Positions 35,758 to 46,989 of a stretch of 64,000 nt of DNA are shown here, in pieces. The stretch spans positions 47,717,559 through 47,781,558 of the forward strand of contig NC_082686.1 of NCBI RefSeq assembly GCF_949987515.2, in the 5' to 3' direction. The position numbers were made by a program, and so were the translations under genes. The DNA comes from Delphinus delphis (Eukaryota; Chordata; Mammalia; Artiodactyla; Delphinidae). The notes under the pieces are model-generated. The model saw nothing but the letters and a program-made list of their open reading frames with translations, was not told the origin of the DNA and searched no databases. Each line of letters opens with the position of its first letter. The first letter of the stretch is position 1.

Positions 35758-36420
35758 GACGAGGGTCCTCTGCCACCGCCTCCTTGCTGTTCACGGGCGC
35801 CACAGTCACCAGGCAGCGTGCGAAGAAAAACGGGAGGGAGGGAAGGACGGAAAGCACTGAGCGAACAAGCACGCTAGGCAGCAAGAGCGGACGACAGAAA
35901 AAGGCCAGAGGTCACCGGAAGCCCAAGGCATGCCGGGCCAGACCTGGCCGTCGTCTTTCCCTTCTCAACCAGGGAGGGAGGAGTGGGAAGGGAGGAGGAG
36001 TGGTGAATCACTTCCGGGTCAAGGTAAACTGGGCGTGTGGTGAAAGTCCCAGGCAGCCCTTTTTGTTTTCTTTCGTTCTGCTGCTGTTTGTGAGAGTAGC
36101 TTCTGGGATTTTGGGCCTCGGGTGGTAGCCGATGCCGTACCCTACGCCTTCAATAAAGAAGGGCAGAGGGCTCTCTGGTATAGCGAAGCGGAAGAGGGGC
36201 GCACATACTGCGGGTTTTTGGTGCTCGGGGGAGCAGAGGAAGAGGCTCTGTAACTGCGCTAAGAATGGGCGGGAGTAGCAGAAGAGTTCTGAAGATTATT
36301 GGCTGGCAGGAGTAGTGGGCGGGGCGTAGGCCGAGCTGCCTCGTTTATTGGTGGAATTTGGACCCCTGGTTTTCTCGTTACTGCCACGTTGACGCTACTT
36401 AGAGCCCGGCGGTGTTAGCT
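35300..36420. promoter_or_regulatory. CpG-island divergent promoter of TOMM70 and (inferred) LNP1
   Basis: A sharp rise in GC and CpG around TOMM70 exon 1 in an otherwise AT-rich window. Visible elements include ETS/GABP-like ccggaag near 35915 and cttccgg at 36011, a GC box (gggcggggc) near 36316, and CCAAT boxes (attgg) near 36299 and 36345. No TATA box at an obvious place. ETS/NRF-2 and Sp1 sites are the expected control of nuclear genes for mitochondrial import. Use of this island by LNP1 is inferred from the head-to-head gene order. A GTAAAC donor at 36024 (aag|gtaaact) is a possible end of a non-coding LNP1 first exon. Confidence 0.75.
35431..35757 (-). CDS. TOMM70: TOMM70 exon 1: start codon, membrane anchor, linker
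   Basis: Encodes residues 1-109. The ATG is at 35757-35755 with G at -3 and G at +4, a good initiation context, and the protein begins MAASKPVEAAVVAAA. An Ala/Gly-rich N-terminus precedes a single hydrophobic segment at about residues 40-59 (LALAVGAPLLLGAGAMYLW), followed at once by a basic stretch (SRQRRRR). This is the signal-anchor pattern of an outer mitochondrial membrane protein. A charged, Pro/Gly-rich linker ends at GTHLEM. The exon ends ATG|gtgaga. It lies in the CpG island. Compared with the human protein as I remember it, the Gly/Ala run is one residue longer. Confidence 0.97.
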
Positions 36421-36976
36421 CCGTTGTCTGTACCCGTGTCCTCGGAAACCAACGGATTGGAAGGACTTTTAAAAATATGGGAGGAAAGAGCCAAAAGCTG
36501 AAGATAGCTCGCTGTATCACCGATCTTCTTAGCTCTACCATGGCCAGATTTTAGTTTGGACGAATTTGAGGTTATTGGGGGCAACAAAAGGTGGCACAAA
36601 TCAGACTCGGTGGAAACGGGCAGATACAGGTTGGCTCCAGTTGAAACGGCTTGAACGGCGTCCCTGCGACTCACCGTCTGCGCCAATTACGAAAGCGATG
36701 ACGCCTGTGTGTTGTTATGAGGTTCTCGAACTGAGTGGGTAGAAATGCGAAGACCTAGAGTTCCCACCTTTCTTGTACGTATTTGTGTCATACCGGATTC
36801 CGCTTGACACCTCGCTCCCTGGAGCATCCGCGGCCTCGCCAGTGCTCTGTTCCTCACACTGTCATGCCGTTTTGCACTAGATGTCTCAGCCCTGTTGCCA
36901 CATCTCAAGTAGAAATGTCAGTTCATAGCTTTTATGTATCTAATAGCTTTGTCAAATCCTTTCCTCATGTTCTGCA

Positions 36977-37124
36977 CCACAGGCTCCGGATGCGCAGGCT
37001 CAGCGGCCATGGCTCACGGGCCCAGCCGCTCCGCGGCACGTGGTATCTTTCTGGACCGGAGCACGAGCCCGTGTCCCCTGCATTGGCAGGCGGACTCTAA
37101 ACCACTGCGCCACCAGGGAAGCCC
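36977..37124 (-). mobile_element. CHR-type SINE, short form, truncated
   Basis: Minus-strand SINE body that lacks the tail side: it begins at 'caccacaggctccgg', with no T run. No clean target-site duplication. Truncated at its 3' end after or during insertion. Confidence 0.93.
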
Positions 37125-37129
37125 TTAGA

Positions 37130-37179
37130 ATTCTTGGTAGAAAATACTAAACAAGAAATTGTTTAGTATTTTCAAGAAT
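37130..37179. repeat. Near-perfect inverted repeat (hairpin)
   Basis: gaaaatactaaaca (37140-37153) and its exact complement tgtttagtattttc (37160-37173) flank a 6-base loop. After a 4-base bulge the stem extends by six more pairs (attctt / aagaat). Confidence 0.95.
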
Positions 37180-39000
37180 AAAAGACAAGTATTAATAGAA
37201 AATCAGAATCCAGAACTATGGCTCCCCATTTCAGATATACTGATTTGCAGACCCTCATATTGAAAATTTACAAATAATGATTTTGCTTTTGGGTACAACA
37301 GGATTTTCAACATCACTATAGCGGTGCATAAAAATCGAGAAGAAATAATTTATTAAACGGCACTAAAATAGACTTAATGGCTTAATTAGAAAGCTTCAGC
37401 GTCATTGCTTTTCTCTTGCTTCATGTGGGTTCCTATGAGTAAATTGCTTTCGGGCTGTAGGGTTCCTTAGCAACAGGCTAAAAAGATGAGCTAAAAATAA
37501 TAGCAATAGAATTGGTTTGATCAAATAGTGATTGTTGCAGGCAATGACTTCTCTCCCTTCCTGATTCCCAACCCCCAAAGGCAAATCTGCTGTTCTTAAT
37601 GTAATTTTTCCCTTGCCTTTTCAGAACAGAGTTAGGATTTTTCTTTCTAAAAATTTCAATTTTTCTGCAGCCTCAGGGAATTGTAGAATGCTAGTAATTA
37701 CAAACTACCGGTAGGAACTGAAACATATAAAGTTTTTAAAGAAACTTTATTTATTGGAAAAGGTAATAGATTGTTATTGTTAAAATTCAAAAGTTACTGT
37801 GAAAAGTGTCCTTAAAACCCTGTTCCCCAGCCACCCAGTTCCCTCCAAAGGCAATGTTAGAGTTCCTTGAAACATTTTGTTTAATTAGCAATTATTTATC
37901 TAAAGGGTTGGTTTTCTTTGGTTTTATTTTTAAGATTGGCATGTATATGAATTTGTCCTTGTTACTTTTATACTTTGTTAAACATCTGATTTCCATTCCC
38001 TAGTCTATTGATCTTTTTTCTCCCATTTTCTCCACCATTTTCTAATTGATTATAGTATAGAACTGAGTAAAAGTGTCACTACCTCTGTGACCTCACTGAC
38101 CTGATGCATAAATTTCTAAGCTGTGAATACTGAAAACAGGTTATATTAAAGATTTAATTAGATGATATTTAAGGTCTTTTTAGTGTAATGTTTGTTACAA
38201 AACAGTAGACACTCAAGGCTTAGTTCTGTTTTTCTAAATTTTAAAGGCGAGAAGTAAAAAAATTGTCTCTTTTTTTTTAAGTTGAAGTTTTATATATGTG
38301 AACATAGATATTTTCTTGCTAGATTAATGGAAGTCAATAGAATAAGCTTTCTTCACTTTTCTGGTCTGTGTCTCAGGAGGCATTTGAATGAGGCTGAACA
38401 TCTAATGGCCTAGGATGCAGAACACCTGAGTTCTTATTCTAGCTTTTATTACTACTAAGCTATGGGTGTGAATGGGCACCTGCTTTCTATATAATGTGAC
38501 CAGTAGATTAGATGATTCCTAAAGCTTCTCGTAGCTTTAAAATTGTATGATTCTATCCCCTCAATTGTCATCGCTACATCAAAGCCTTTTTTGATTGGTA
38601 GAGTTAGTGGATAGCTGGTTGGTTGATTGGTAGCCAAGCCTTCCAGTGAGTCCACAAACATGCTTATCTTAGGCACATACATACACAGCTTGATTCTCTT
38701 TCAGTTCTTCCTTAGGTTTACATTCTTTCTCTTTTTCTTCACTGAAAAGTTACTTGAAAGAATTGTTTATACTTGTTACCTCTACCTATTTATCACCAAT
38801 TTCATCCAAAATCTCTTATAATCTAGTTTCTAACTTTTTTACTAGTCTGAAACTGCTTTAAGAGTCACAAGTTATTGTTTGTTTTTAGCTTTCATATGCT
38901 TTTATTGGAGCACTTAATACCATGGGTCATTCTGTACTTGAATGGCTTTCAGGAGACTAAATTCTCCCCTTTCTTCTCCTCTGATGAATCTCTAGGTACA
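37180..39000. other. Probable LNP1 5' intron, no recognised gene
   Basis: AT-rich DNA with an MIR-like scrap at about 38390-38560. No coding exon or RNA gene recognised on either strand. Confidence 0.5.
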
Positions 39001-39002
39001 TA

Positions 39003-39165
39003 CTGTCCAATAGAACTTTCTGTGATGTTGGAAATGTTTTATAACTCTGATATTCAATATGGTAGACACTTGAAATATAGCTAGTACGACTAATTAAATT
39101 TTTCATTTTAATTTAAATTGATTTAAGTCCCTTCATGTGGCTAATGGCTACCATATTGGACAGTG
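39003..39165. mobile_element. Short hAT-type DNA transposon with terminal inverted repeats
   Basis: Ends ctgtccaata (left) and tattggacag (right) are exact 10-bp inverted repeats. The interior 'catgtggctaatggctacc' is typical of a common non-autonomous mammalian hAT element; it is shortened internally. Confidence 0.75.
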
Positions 39166-39865
39166 CACCTCTAGATCTTCCTCAAGTAGGAGAATCCATA
39201 AAAATATATCCTCTTCTTTCTCTTCATTCTCTTCATTTGTAACCAAAGTACATCTCATTGTTTCAGGTACCATATCTCTGCAGATAATCTCTATCTTCAC
39301 ATCTCCTGGTATGACTTATCTTTTCACCTGTAGCCCTGTAATTTCCTACTGTTTATTCAGCAGCTTTGCCTGGATGCCTCATTTAAAAAATATATAACAC
39401 ATTGTCCTCCCTCCTCATTCTCTTCCTTTGTATAATCCTTTCTTCTCATAATACCACTATTACCTTGCTGGTTACCCATACTTGAAACCTTAGACCTTTT
39501 TGAACCTTTCTTTTTTCCAACTCTATCTACCCAAGTACAAGTAAATGTACCAATATACACATACATAAACACAAAATCAGCTGTGAAGTCTTGATGATTC
39601 TTTGTAATATCTTTTTAATATTTTTCTTCCTTTTCATGCCCCCTGCCACGTCCCAGTTCAAATATGTGAAAACACTTAAAAGCATGTCTGAAACATAGTA
39701 GGTGCTCAATAAATAGTTTCTTCCCTTCTTTTCTCTCTTTTTTCCATTTCATTCATCTTTCCTGAATGCTGTATTAGCTTCCCCACCTGTAGTGCCTCTC
39801 TTCTATGTGTCACTTTGCACCTTGATACTAGATTATTCTTCCCAAAGCATAACTCCAATTTCATT

Positions 39866-40069
39866 CTTTTTTTCTTTCTTTCTTTATTTGGTTACGCCAG
39901 GTCTTTCTTTCTTTATTTGGTTACGCCAGTTGCGGCAGGCGGGCTCCTTAGTTGTGGCATGCGAACTCTTAGTTGAGGCATGCATGTGGGATCTAGTTTG
40001 CGGACCAGGGATCAAACCCAGGCCTTTCATTGGGAATGCAGAGTCTTATCCACTGTGCCACCAGAGTCC
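39866..40069 (-). mobile_element. CHR-type SINE, older subfamily, with internal duplication
   Basis: tRNA-derived SINE ('ggcaggcgggctccttagttgtgg' to 'gtgccaccagagtccc'). Flanked by ctccaatttcatt at 39853-39865 and 40070-40082, a perfect 13-bp duplication. Its tail-side segment (tctttctttctttatttgg plus ttacgccag) is present twice, at about 39873-39900 and 39902-39929. Confidence 0.9.
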
Positions 40070-40289
40070 CTCCAATTTCATTTTTGAGCTCAAAGACTTT
40101 TAGACTCACTCTACTTCCTATAAATGTCTCTGCCTACCCCCACATCCTTTCTTACACTTTGTCTTTTTCCTTGGTCCACATTCTTAGCAGTTATCAGTGT
40201 TTGAAATTATTTATTTATGTGACCCCACAATAGGACATAAGCTCCATGAGGATAGAAACTTTGTTCACTTTGTACTCCCAGAGCCTAGA

Positions 40290-41235
40290 AGGTATTCAGT
40301 ATAATGGTTGATTTTATGTGTCAACTTGGCCACGAGGAACCCAGGTATTTGGTCAAACATTATTCTGGGTGTGTCTGTGAGGGTTGGTTGTTGTTTTTGT
40401 TTTGTTTTTTTGTTTGTATGTTTTTCTGATGAGATTAACATTCGAATCAATTCTACTGAGTGAAGCAGATTGCCTTCCCTAAAGTGAGTGGCCATAATCA
40501 GTTGAAGGCCTGAATAGAACAAAAAGATTGACCCTTCCTTGTGTAAGAGGGAACTTCAACTGTCTGACTACTTTGAGCTGGGACATTGATCTTTCCCTGC
40601 CTTTGGACTTGAACGGAAGCATTGGCTCTTTTCGGGTCTTGAGCTTGCCAGCTTTCACACTGGTATTTACACCATCAGGTCTCTTGGGTCTCTGGTTGTA
40701 GACTGCAGATCATGGGACTTCTCAGCCTCTATAATTGCATGAGTCTGTTCCTTTTATAAATTTCTATATAAATTTCTGGTTCTGTTTTTCTGGAGAACCC
40801 TAAGTAATACCAATACATTTTGGTACTAGGAATAGAGTACTGCTGTAACAAATACCAAAAAATGTGAATGTGGCTTTGGAGTTGTGTGATGGGTAGAGGC
40901 TGGAAGAATTTTGAAGCCCATGCTAGAAAAAGCCGAGATTGCTGTGAAGAAACTGTTGATTGGTATAAGGACATTAAAGATGATTCTGGTGAGGGCTCAG
41001 AAAGAAAAGAGGCAAGCAGGAGACAAAGCTTCCACCTTACAGAAATACATGAATAGTCATGAACAGAATGTTGGTAGAAATATGGATGATAAAGGCCATT
41101 CCAGTGACAACTCAGATGGAAATGAGGGAAAGGTTATTGGAAATTGGAGGAAAGAAATCCTCATAATAAAGTGTCAAAAAACTTGACTGAATTGTGTTGT
41201 ACATGAATTTGGGGTGAGAAGGACATCAATTTGTG
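40290..41235 (+). mobile_element. MaLR-type LTR with part of the internal region
   Basis: An LTR-like unit runs from 'ggttgattttatgtgtcaac' to 'tggagaaccctaagtaatac' (about 40815). 'ttggtactaggaatagagtactgctgtaac' follows, which fits a primer-binding site and the start of the ERVL-MaLR internal region, continuing to about 41235. The internal part carries no protein gene; the short frames in it are not genes. The family assignment is from memory. A second copy of the same LTR is at 52812-53270. Confidence 0.6.
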
Positions 41236-41267
41236 GGGGCTGGGGGCCTCATTCCCTGTACCAAAAC

Positions 41268-41575
41268 TTGTGTTAGTCTACTAGGACTACTATAATCAAA
41301 CACCATAGACTGGTTGGCTTAACTAACAGAAATTTATTTCTTACAGTTCTGTAAGGTGGGAAGTCCAAGATCAAGGTTCTGGACAGTTAGCTTTCTGGTG
41401 AGGGCTCTATTCCTGGCTTGCAGACGGCTGCCTTCTCACTGTGTCCTCAGGTGATTTTCTTTTTTTTTTTTCCTCACCAGAGGGGAGAGAGAGCTGCAAG
41501 CTCTTTAGGGTCTCCTCTTATAAGGGCACTAATCCCAGTGGACCAGGGTCCTACCCTCATGACCTCATCAAAAAT
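41268..41575 (-). mobile_element. MLT1-like MaLR LTR
   Basis: Minus-strand LTR: 'accatagactggttggctta', 'gttctgtaaggtgggaagtcc', 'cttataagggcactaatccc'. These are the reversed hallmarks of MLT1-type LTRs. The 3' end side is complete ('gttagt...' at the left). Confidence 0.6.
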
Positions 41576-42244
41576 ATTCAGTGTATAGCAGGCACACAAT
41601 ATAGTAGGCACTCAATAAAGATTTTTTAAAGTAAACTATATTAAAGGGTATCAAAGAAGGAAAAAGTGGCATTCAAGATTGAATAGGTAGATTGCACCTT
41701 AAAACAATATTGAGTGTCTGCTATATGCAGGCTTTCCTTTAAAAACCTAAAATACTTTTTCTGGAACTTTCTAAAGCATATCACTTTTCTACTTGTTTTA
41801 TAGAATTACATTTGTCCTACCTCATCGACTGGACTATAAGCATCCCAGGTCAGGATCTATGTCTGATTTATCTTGTGTCTTCTACAGTGCCTGTTCTAAT
41901 GCTGTATGTCAAAACAAGGGAATATGTTTTCTCTTTTTGTATTGGACTATACAGAAGTTTATATTTCTTTTTCACAGTTACCACATTGCCATAATTATTT
42001 GTTCTCATGTGTGCTCCCCATACTCAATTTTGAGCGTCTGAAGGGTAGGGACCATGTTCTAGTCATCTTTGTACTCCCACATCTATTACGGGGCTGGGCA
42101 TATAATGGGTATTTGTTAACATTTATTTATCTACCCAACATGATGCCCGAAATGTGGTCAATGCTGAATAAAGAGTTGATGAAGTATTTGACAGTTTCCT
42201 GACTACTGCTTTATCTCCATTCCTGTTGCCAGCATTAATGGTCT

Positions 42245-42440
42245 GGTGCCACCACTGCCGTCCAATATCACCGGTATCAGCTGGGAAATCAACTCAGTTG
42301 CTGCTACTGCTGCCATCACCAGAAATAGTCTGCTTGCATCACCACCATCATCACAGCTACTTGTTCCCAGTACTAAGCATGCTGTAATCACTGCTACCAT
42401 CTCCACCACTGCAGCTGCTTTCACCAGGACCTGCTTGGTT
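42245..42440. repeat. Degenerate CAC/TGC/ATC triplet-rich tract
   Basis: A stretch dominated by cac, tgc, atc and acc triplets ('tgctgctactgctgccatcacc', 'caccaccatcatcac'), probably an old decayed trinucleotide repeat. It is incidentally open for 84 codons on the minus strand. Confidence 0.6.
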
Positions 42441-43254
42441 CGTCCTTCGTATTCCACTCATATATACAAGTATTTGTTTCTTCTGAGCCCTCATGCTGTT
42501 AATTTTTCTCCAGTCTTTCTCATAATGGTTTCTGCCTTATTCAGCTTCCATCAGAGCATCAGTTGAGTGGGTGGTACTACTTTGCTTCTCAGGGGGAATG
42601 GCACTTTAATGATTCAATCAAGTAGTTGCTCTTTTTGCTGTCAGAAGAAGCCTCTGTATTATCTTCAGGGAACAATCTACAATAACCCTAGATCCCTCTC
42701 CTTAGCTGTGACTGTTAGCTCATATGTATACTTTATGCACTCATTTGCCACCTTTCTGCCCACTCACACAGATTCATAAGATCTTTCCATCCTCATCAAC
42801 TTAGTTCATTGCCACCCACAAGAATCTATGTCATTTGCAAATGTAGAAACATTGCTTTGAGCTTTAATTTATAAAGATATTGCATATAGGTTATACTAAT
42901 TGTGCCCTGCACAAGGATGCTGGGAGAAGTGGGGACTGAGATTCAGCCTGCACTTTGTTCATCACAGTCTAGTGTTAGGCTGTGCCTGCCAGGAGAAAGG
43001 TATTCCATTTTCTGATTTGCATGAAGATGCTGGCCCATCACTAAGTGACCCTGGTCATGCAGACCTGATCTTTGCACTGGTCTAGCACTGAACCTGAGAT
43101 CCTCTATGCTATGCTTGCCTATCTTTACCTTTTGTTGTTTTTCCTAACCAGTGGAAAATAGCCTCAACTCCAGTAATGAGGAGGAGACTCAATTTTGTTA
43201 AATTTTGAAAAAATATAAAACCATAAAAAATAGTTTCTATACCTATCTTCCAGT

Positions 43255-43735
43255 TATCTATTGCTGCTTGGCAAACTGTCCCAAATGATAGTGGTTTAAA
43301 ACAACTATTTTATTACATCTCACAATTTTGTTGCTGAGGAATTTGGGCAAGGCTTGATTGACTCTTTTCTTCTGCTGGTGTCAGCAGAGTTTACTCTCCT
43401 GGTGGATGGCTGGTCTGGTGGGTTCAGGCTTCACTCAGTGTCTTACACCTTGGTGAAGATAGCTTGGAGACTGGAATCATTTGAGACTATCAAGTGGAGC
43501 ACCTTCTTGTGGCCTTTCCAGCATAGCAGTCAGGGTAGTCAGACTTACGTGACAGCTCAGGGTTCCCTGCTAGTGTGTCCTAGGAGTCCCAGGCAGAAGC
43601 TGCAAAGCTTTCCAAAATTTCACTTCTACCATGTTCTGTGGGTCAAACATGTTAGTAAGAACAGGACAGATTCATGGGGGAGTGAATTAGACTCCAACTC
43701 TCAATGGAAGAAGTAGCAAAGAGTTGCAATTAGTT
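43255..43735 (-). mobile_element. Ancient LTR-like repeat (tentative)
   Basis: 'ttatctattgctgcttggcaaac' followed by 'agtggtttaaaacaac' and 'tattacatctcacaa' is the reversed end of a common ancient mammalian LTR-type repeat. I cannot fix the family. Confidence 0.45.
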
Positions 43736-44308
43736 TTAATCTACCATGATCTTCTACCAAGATGTAACCAAAGTTGTATTTTGCCATATTTACTTGTGAT
43801 GCAATTAGAAAAACATTTTCATTATAGAACCTTGATAAAATAAACATCATATCTAAAAGTGAAATATTAGTAGTTTTCTTTTTGAAGTCAAGAACCAGTC
43901 AAGCTTTTCAGGTTTATTACATGTTACTGAAGTGTTAATAAGACAAAAAGGGAAATAAAAGGGCAGTGGAAACAAAGAAGTAACTTTTTATTATTTATAG
44001 ACAATATGACTCCATAGAAAATCCAAGAAGATCTATAATCTAGTTCTAAAAAAATAGTTCAGCAACATTGTGGATAGAAGGATAACACGAATCTCAAATT
44101 GGTCCCTTGTGCTTTCTAAACTATTGGCTATTTTGTGATCCTCTTGTTCTTAGGTCTGATGGATGCCCTTTTATTTACTTCATTCTTCCTTCAGCATGGA
44201 CAACTATATCAGGTCTTAGCTGTTGGTTGTGTGACCTCACACTTTCCACTTGGGGGTGGAGGACATCTTGTTGCCAATATTTGTTGCAGAGTTGTCCATG
44301 GGTGTTTT

Positions 44309-44600
44309 TTAAATTAATTAATTAATTAATTAATTTTTGGGTGTGTTGCCTCTTCGTTTCTGTGCGAGGGCTTTCTCCAGTTGGCAGCGAGTGGGGGCTA
44401 CTCTTCATCGCAGTGCGTGGGCCTCTCACTGTTGCGGCCTCTCTTGTTGCGGAGCACAGGCTCCAGACGCACAGGCTCAGTAGTTGCGGCTCACGGGCCT
44501 AGTTGCTCCGCGGCATGTGGGATCTTCCCAGACCAGGGCTTGAACCCATGTCCCCTGCATTGGCAAGCAGATTCTCAACCACTGCGCCACCAGGGAAGCC
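44309..44600 (-). mobile_element. CHR-type SINE, long form
   Basis: Minus strand, with an (AATT)n tract in place of a pure tail. Flanked by ccatgggtgtttt at 44296-44308 and ccatgggtatttt at 44601-44613 (12 of 13 bases identical). Confidence 0.95.
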
Positions 44601-44613
44601 CCATGGGTATTTT

Positions 44614-46020
44614 CATTTACAGTTGTGCTATTGGTTTTTATGTGGGGATTCAGAGAGATTGAAAAGCTATGCTATCTTCATTATTATCTTCCCAGAGTAC
44701 TTGTGGTTCAATAGCATTTTGATCTAGTCGCTACCCATTTGTGTAACTCCCACTGTTTTATATATATATGCTTCATTAACGTTTTTCTTTTTAGTACGTT
44801 GAAGATTTCCCATTGTTTATTGATTCAAAATTTAATTTTTCCAATTTATTTTTCTAAATGTCATAAGTATTTTGTCACAATTCCCTTTAAATGTTTGGTG
44901 ATCCACTCCTTTATTGTACATCGCAAAATTTTGCCCCTATTAGAAGTGAGACTCACAAGAGTCTAACTCCCCCAGCCCAGTTCTTCTCTGGAGCACTTCT
45001 CATGGGGAGGCTTATGGACTCAAGTTAAAAGAAAGTGCTGAGTTGCATCTATTTGACGGGCCTGGAGCAGTTCCTGTTTGCTAAGGTTTCCACTACAGAT
45101 GCAAGAAAAAAGTGTCCTCACATTTTCCATGTGTCTGATTGTGGCAGCCCAGATTGCATGGGGGAATACAGGAAAAAAATTGCAACTCACAAATAAAAAA
45201 AAAGTACTGAGGCACTACCCTTAGACTCTGAAATTGCGCTGTGAAATTAATAACTGGGAGGAAGACTTTTCTGAAGTATAATACACTGATGAGCTGAACT
45301 GATAAAGTTTTTTACATAGTGGTAAATTTTAACAAACAGTGTGTTCAATCTGTTATAGAATAATAGGTGCTCAGGGATCAAAAAGACCTTGAGAGGTCGT
45401 ACAATTAATAACACTCCTGGAGTCAGAGCTGCACAGGGTCCATCTCTGGTCCAGTTTCTGGCAGATGAGAATCAATGCTGTGTTTAAAGGTCTCTTGTGA
45501 AAGAGATGAGGTATTGTTTTATAAAAACCTATTACAGTATCTAAAAACTTTGACTCTGATGAAGCCTACCATTAGCCAGAATTCTGCAGAACTCAATGAT
45601 GCTTAATGCCAAAGTAACTGGATATTTATACAACAAATATTCTAGTAGGCAAACCTCGAAAAACATACCTTATTTCCCTCACATATTTTTTACATCAACA
45701 GTGGTATATTTTTAAAATAGTTTTCATAATATAAGCTACATAGCTTTTTAGAATAAAAAATGATAATTATGTACCTTCACATACACGCTTTAGGACACTT
45801 GGTTAAGCAACAAGCAATCTGTGTCTTGATAATCACCTCAAAAGGCTTGCAAACTTCACAGTGTAACTGGACAACCATCATGGAAATGGATGATTACATT
45901 AGGATATGTTCCCTGCAAAAGAACATTCTGACAGTCAAGACATTAAATAGAACATAGCACACAGTTTCAAGCACTGCTTTCTGGCAAGTGAAAACTGTCT
46001 AAAAACCACTGATGTATTTT
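44614..46020. other. Probable LNP1 intron, no recognised feature
   Basis: AT-rich DNA without a recognised gene, RNA or young repeat. Confidence 0.5.
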
Positions 46021-46026
46021 GACTAC

Positions 46027-46080
46027 AAAAAAAAAAGAGAAAGAAAGGAAAAAAAAGAGAAAGAAAGGAAAAAAAAAGAG
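46027..46080. repeat. Purine-only tandem repeat
   Basis: A unit of about 20 bases (A run plus gagaaagaaagg) repeated about 2.5 times, entirely purine on the plus strand. A second purine-rich A/G tract built from gaaat/gaaag units lies at about 46235-46305. Confidence 0.85.
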
Positions 46081-46989
46081 ATGTAGCAGTGTAGTTCTTC
46101 TGTACATAGCATTTCTTTTCCAGAGTGAGACTGGCTTGGGCAAGCTTGAAAGCAGTGTGAGGAATAATTCTTCCCTTTAACTGTTAAGAAAAAATATGAA
46201 CTAAAAAATACATTACTATAACATATAGGGGCTATGGAGGATGAAATAAAGGGAATGAAATGAAATAAAAGGAAATGAATGAAAGAGAGTGAAATAAAGG
46301 CAAAATCATCTATGCATTATTGCAGTCTTCTGGGGCAGCAGATGTGAAAGAGGGCACTGCAAAGCCACTTCATTTTTACACAGGCCAAGGATCATTGTCA
46401 CTGATTACCTGGGCGCCCTTGATGTCTGATCACTTTATGAGAACACACACCACTAGTTTCCTACCCTCTAAGAGAAGGTAATTCCTTTCATATTAAGTAC
46501 CATAAGAAAATGGACAATCAAACTCTAGAAAACTGCAGCTATCTCAGCCACTTGACACTTTGCATAAACACTGTGGCTTGGCAAGGCAGAGCATTAGAGC
46601 AGGGTCAAAAGGGCAGCTCCCTTTGGTCCCATGCTCCTGACAGCATTTCCTCAAGGCAGGTGTCCAAGCCCCTGCCAGGGAAAGCTGGCGGCTGGGCTCC
46701 CAGGGTGTGGCATGGCCTCCTATCACGCCCTGGCTTCCCAGACAGGATGGAAGAGCAGTTCTCCCCCAGCTGCCAAGACTTGACACCTGCTGCTGCTCCT
46801 TTGCTGTGCTAGATTTGTTATAAGAACTTTAGGACACGCAAAGTGGAGAGCTATCTTTCTCTCACACTTTAAAAGAGATGGGCTTAACTAGGGAAAAAAA
46901 TGGAGGTGGACTAGTTTTATATAATGTAGACCAAATTCTTTTTCTTTTGGTGGTAAATTTATATCTTGTTACTTTGGGAAAATTTTTGG

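Noticed and set aside
35440..35877. Plus-strand open frames of 114-145 codons at the CpG island
   Set aside because: They are antisense shadows of TOMM70 exon 1 kept open by high GC content and are rich in Arg/Pro as expected from that.
40911..41186. Plus-strand open frame of 91 codons, Lys-rich
   Set aside because: It falls in the internal part of a MaLR element, which does not encode protein.
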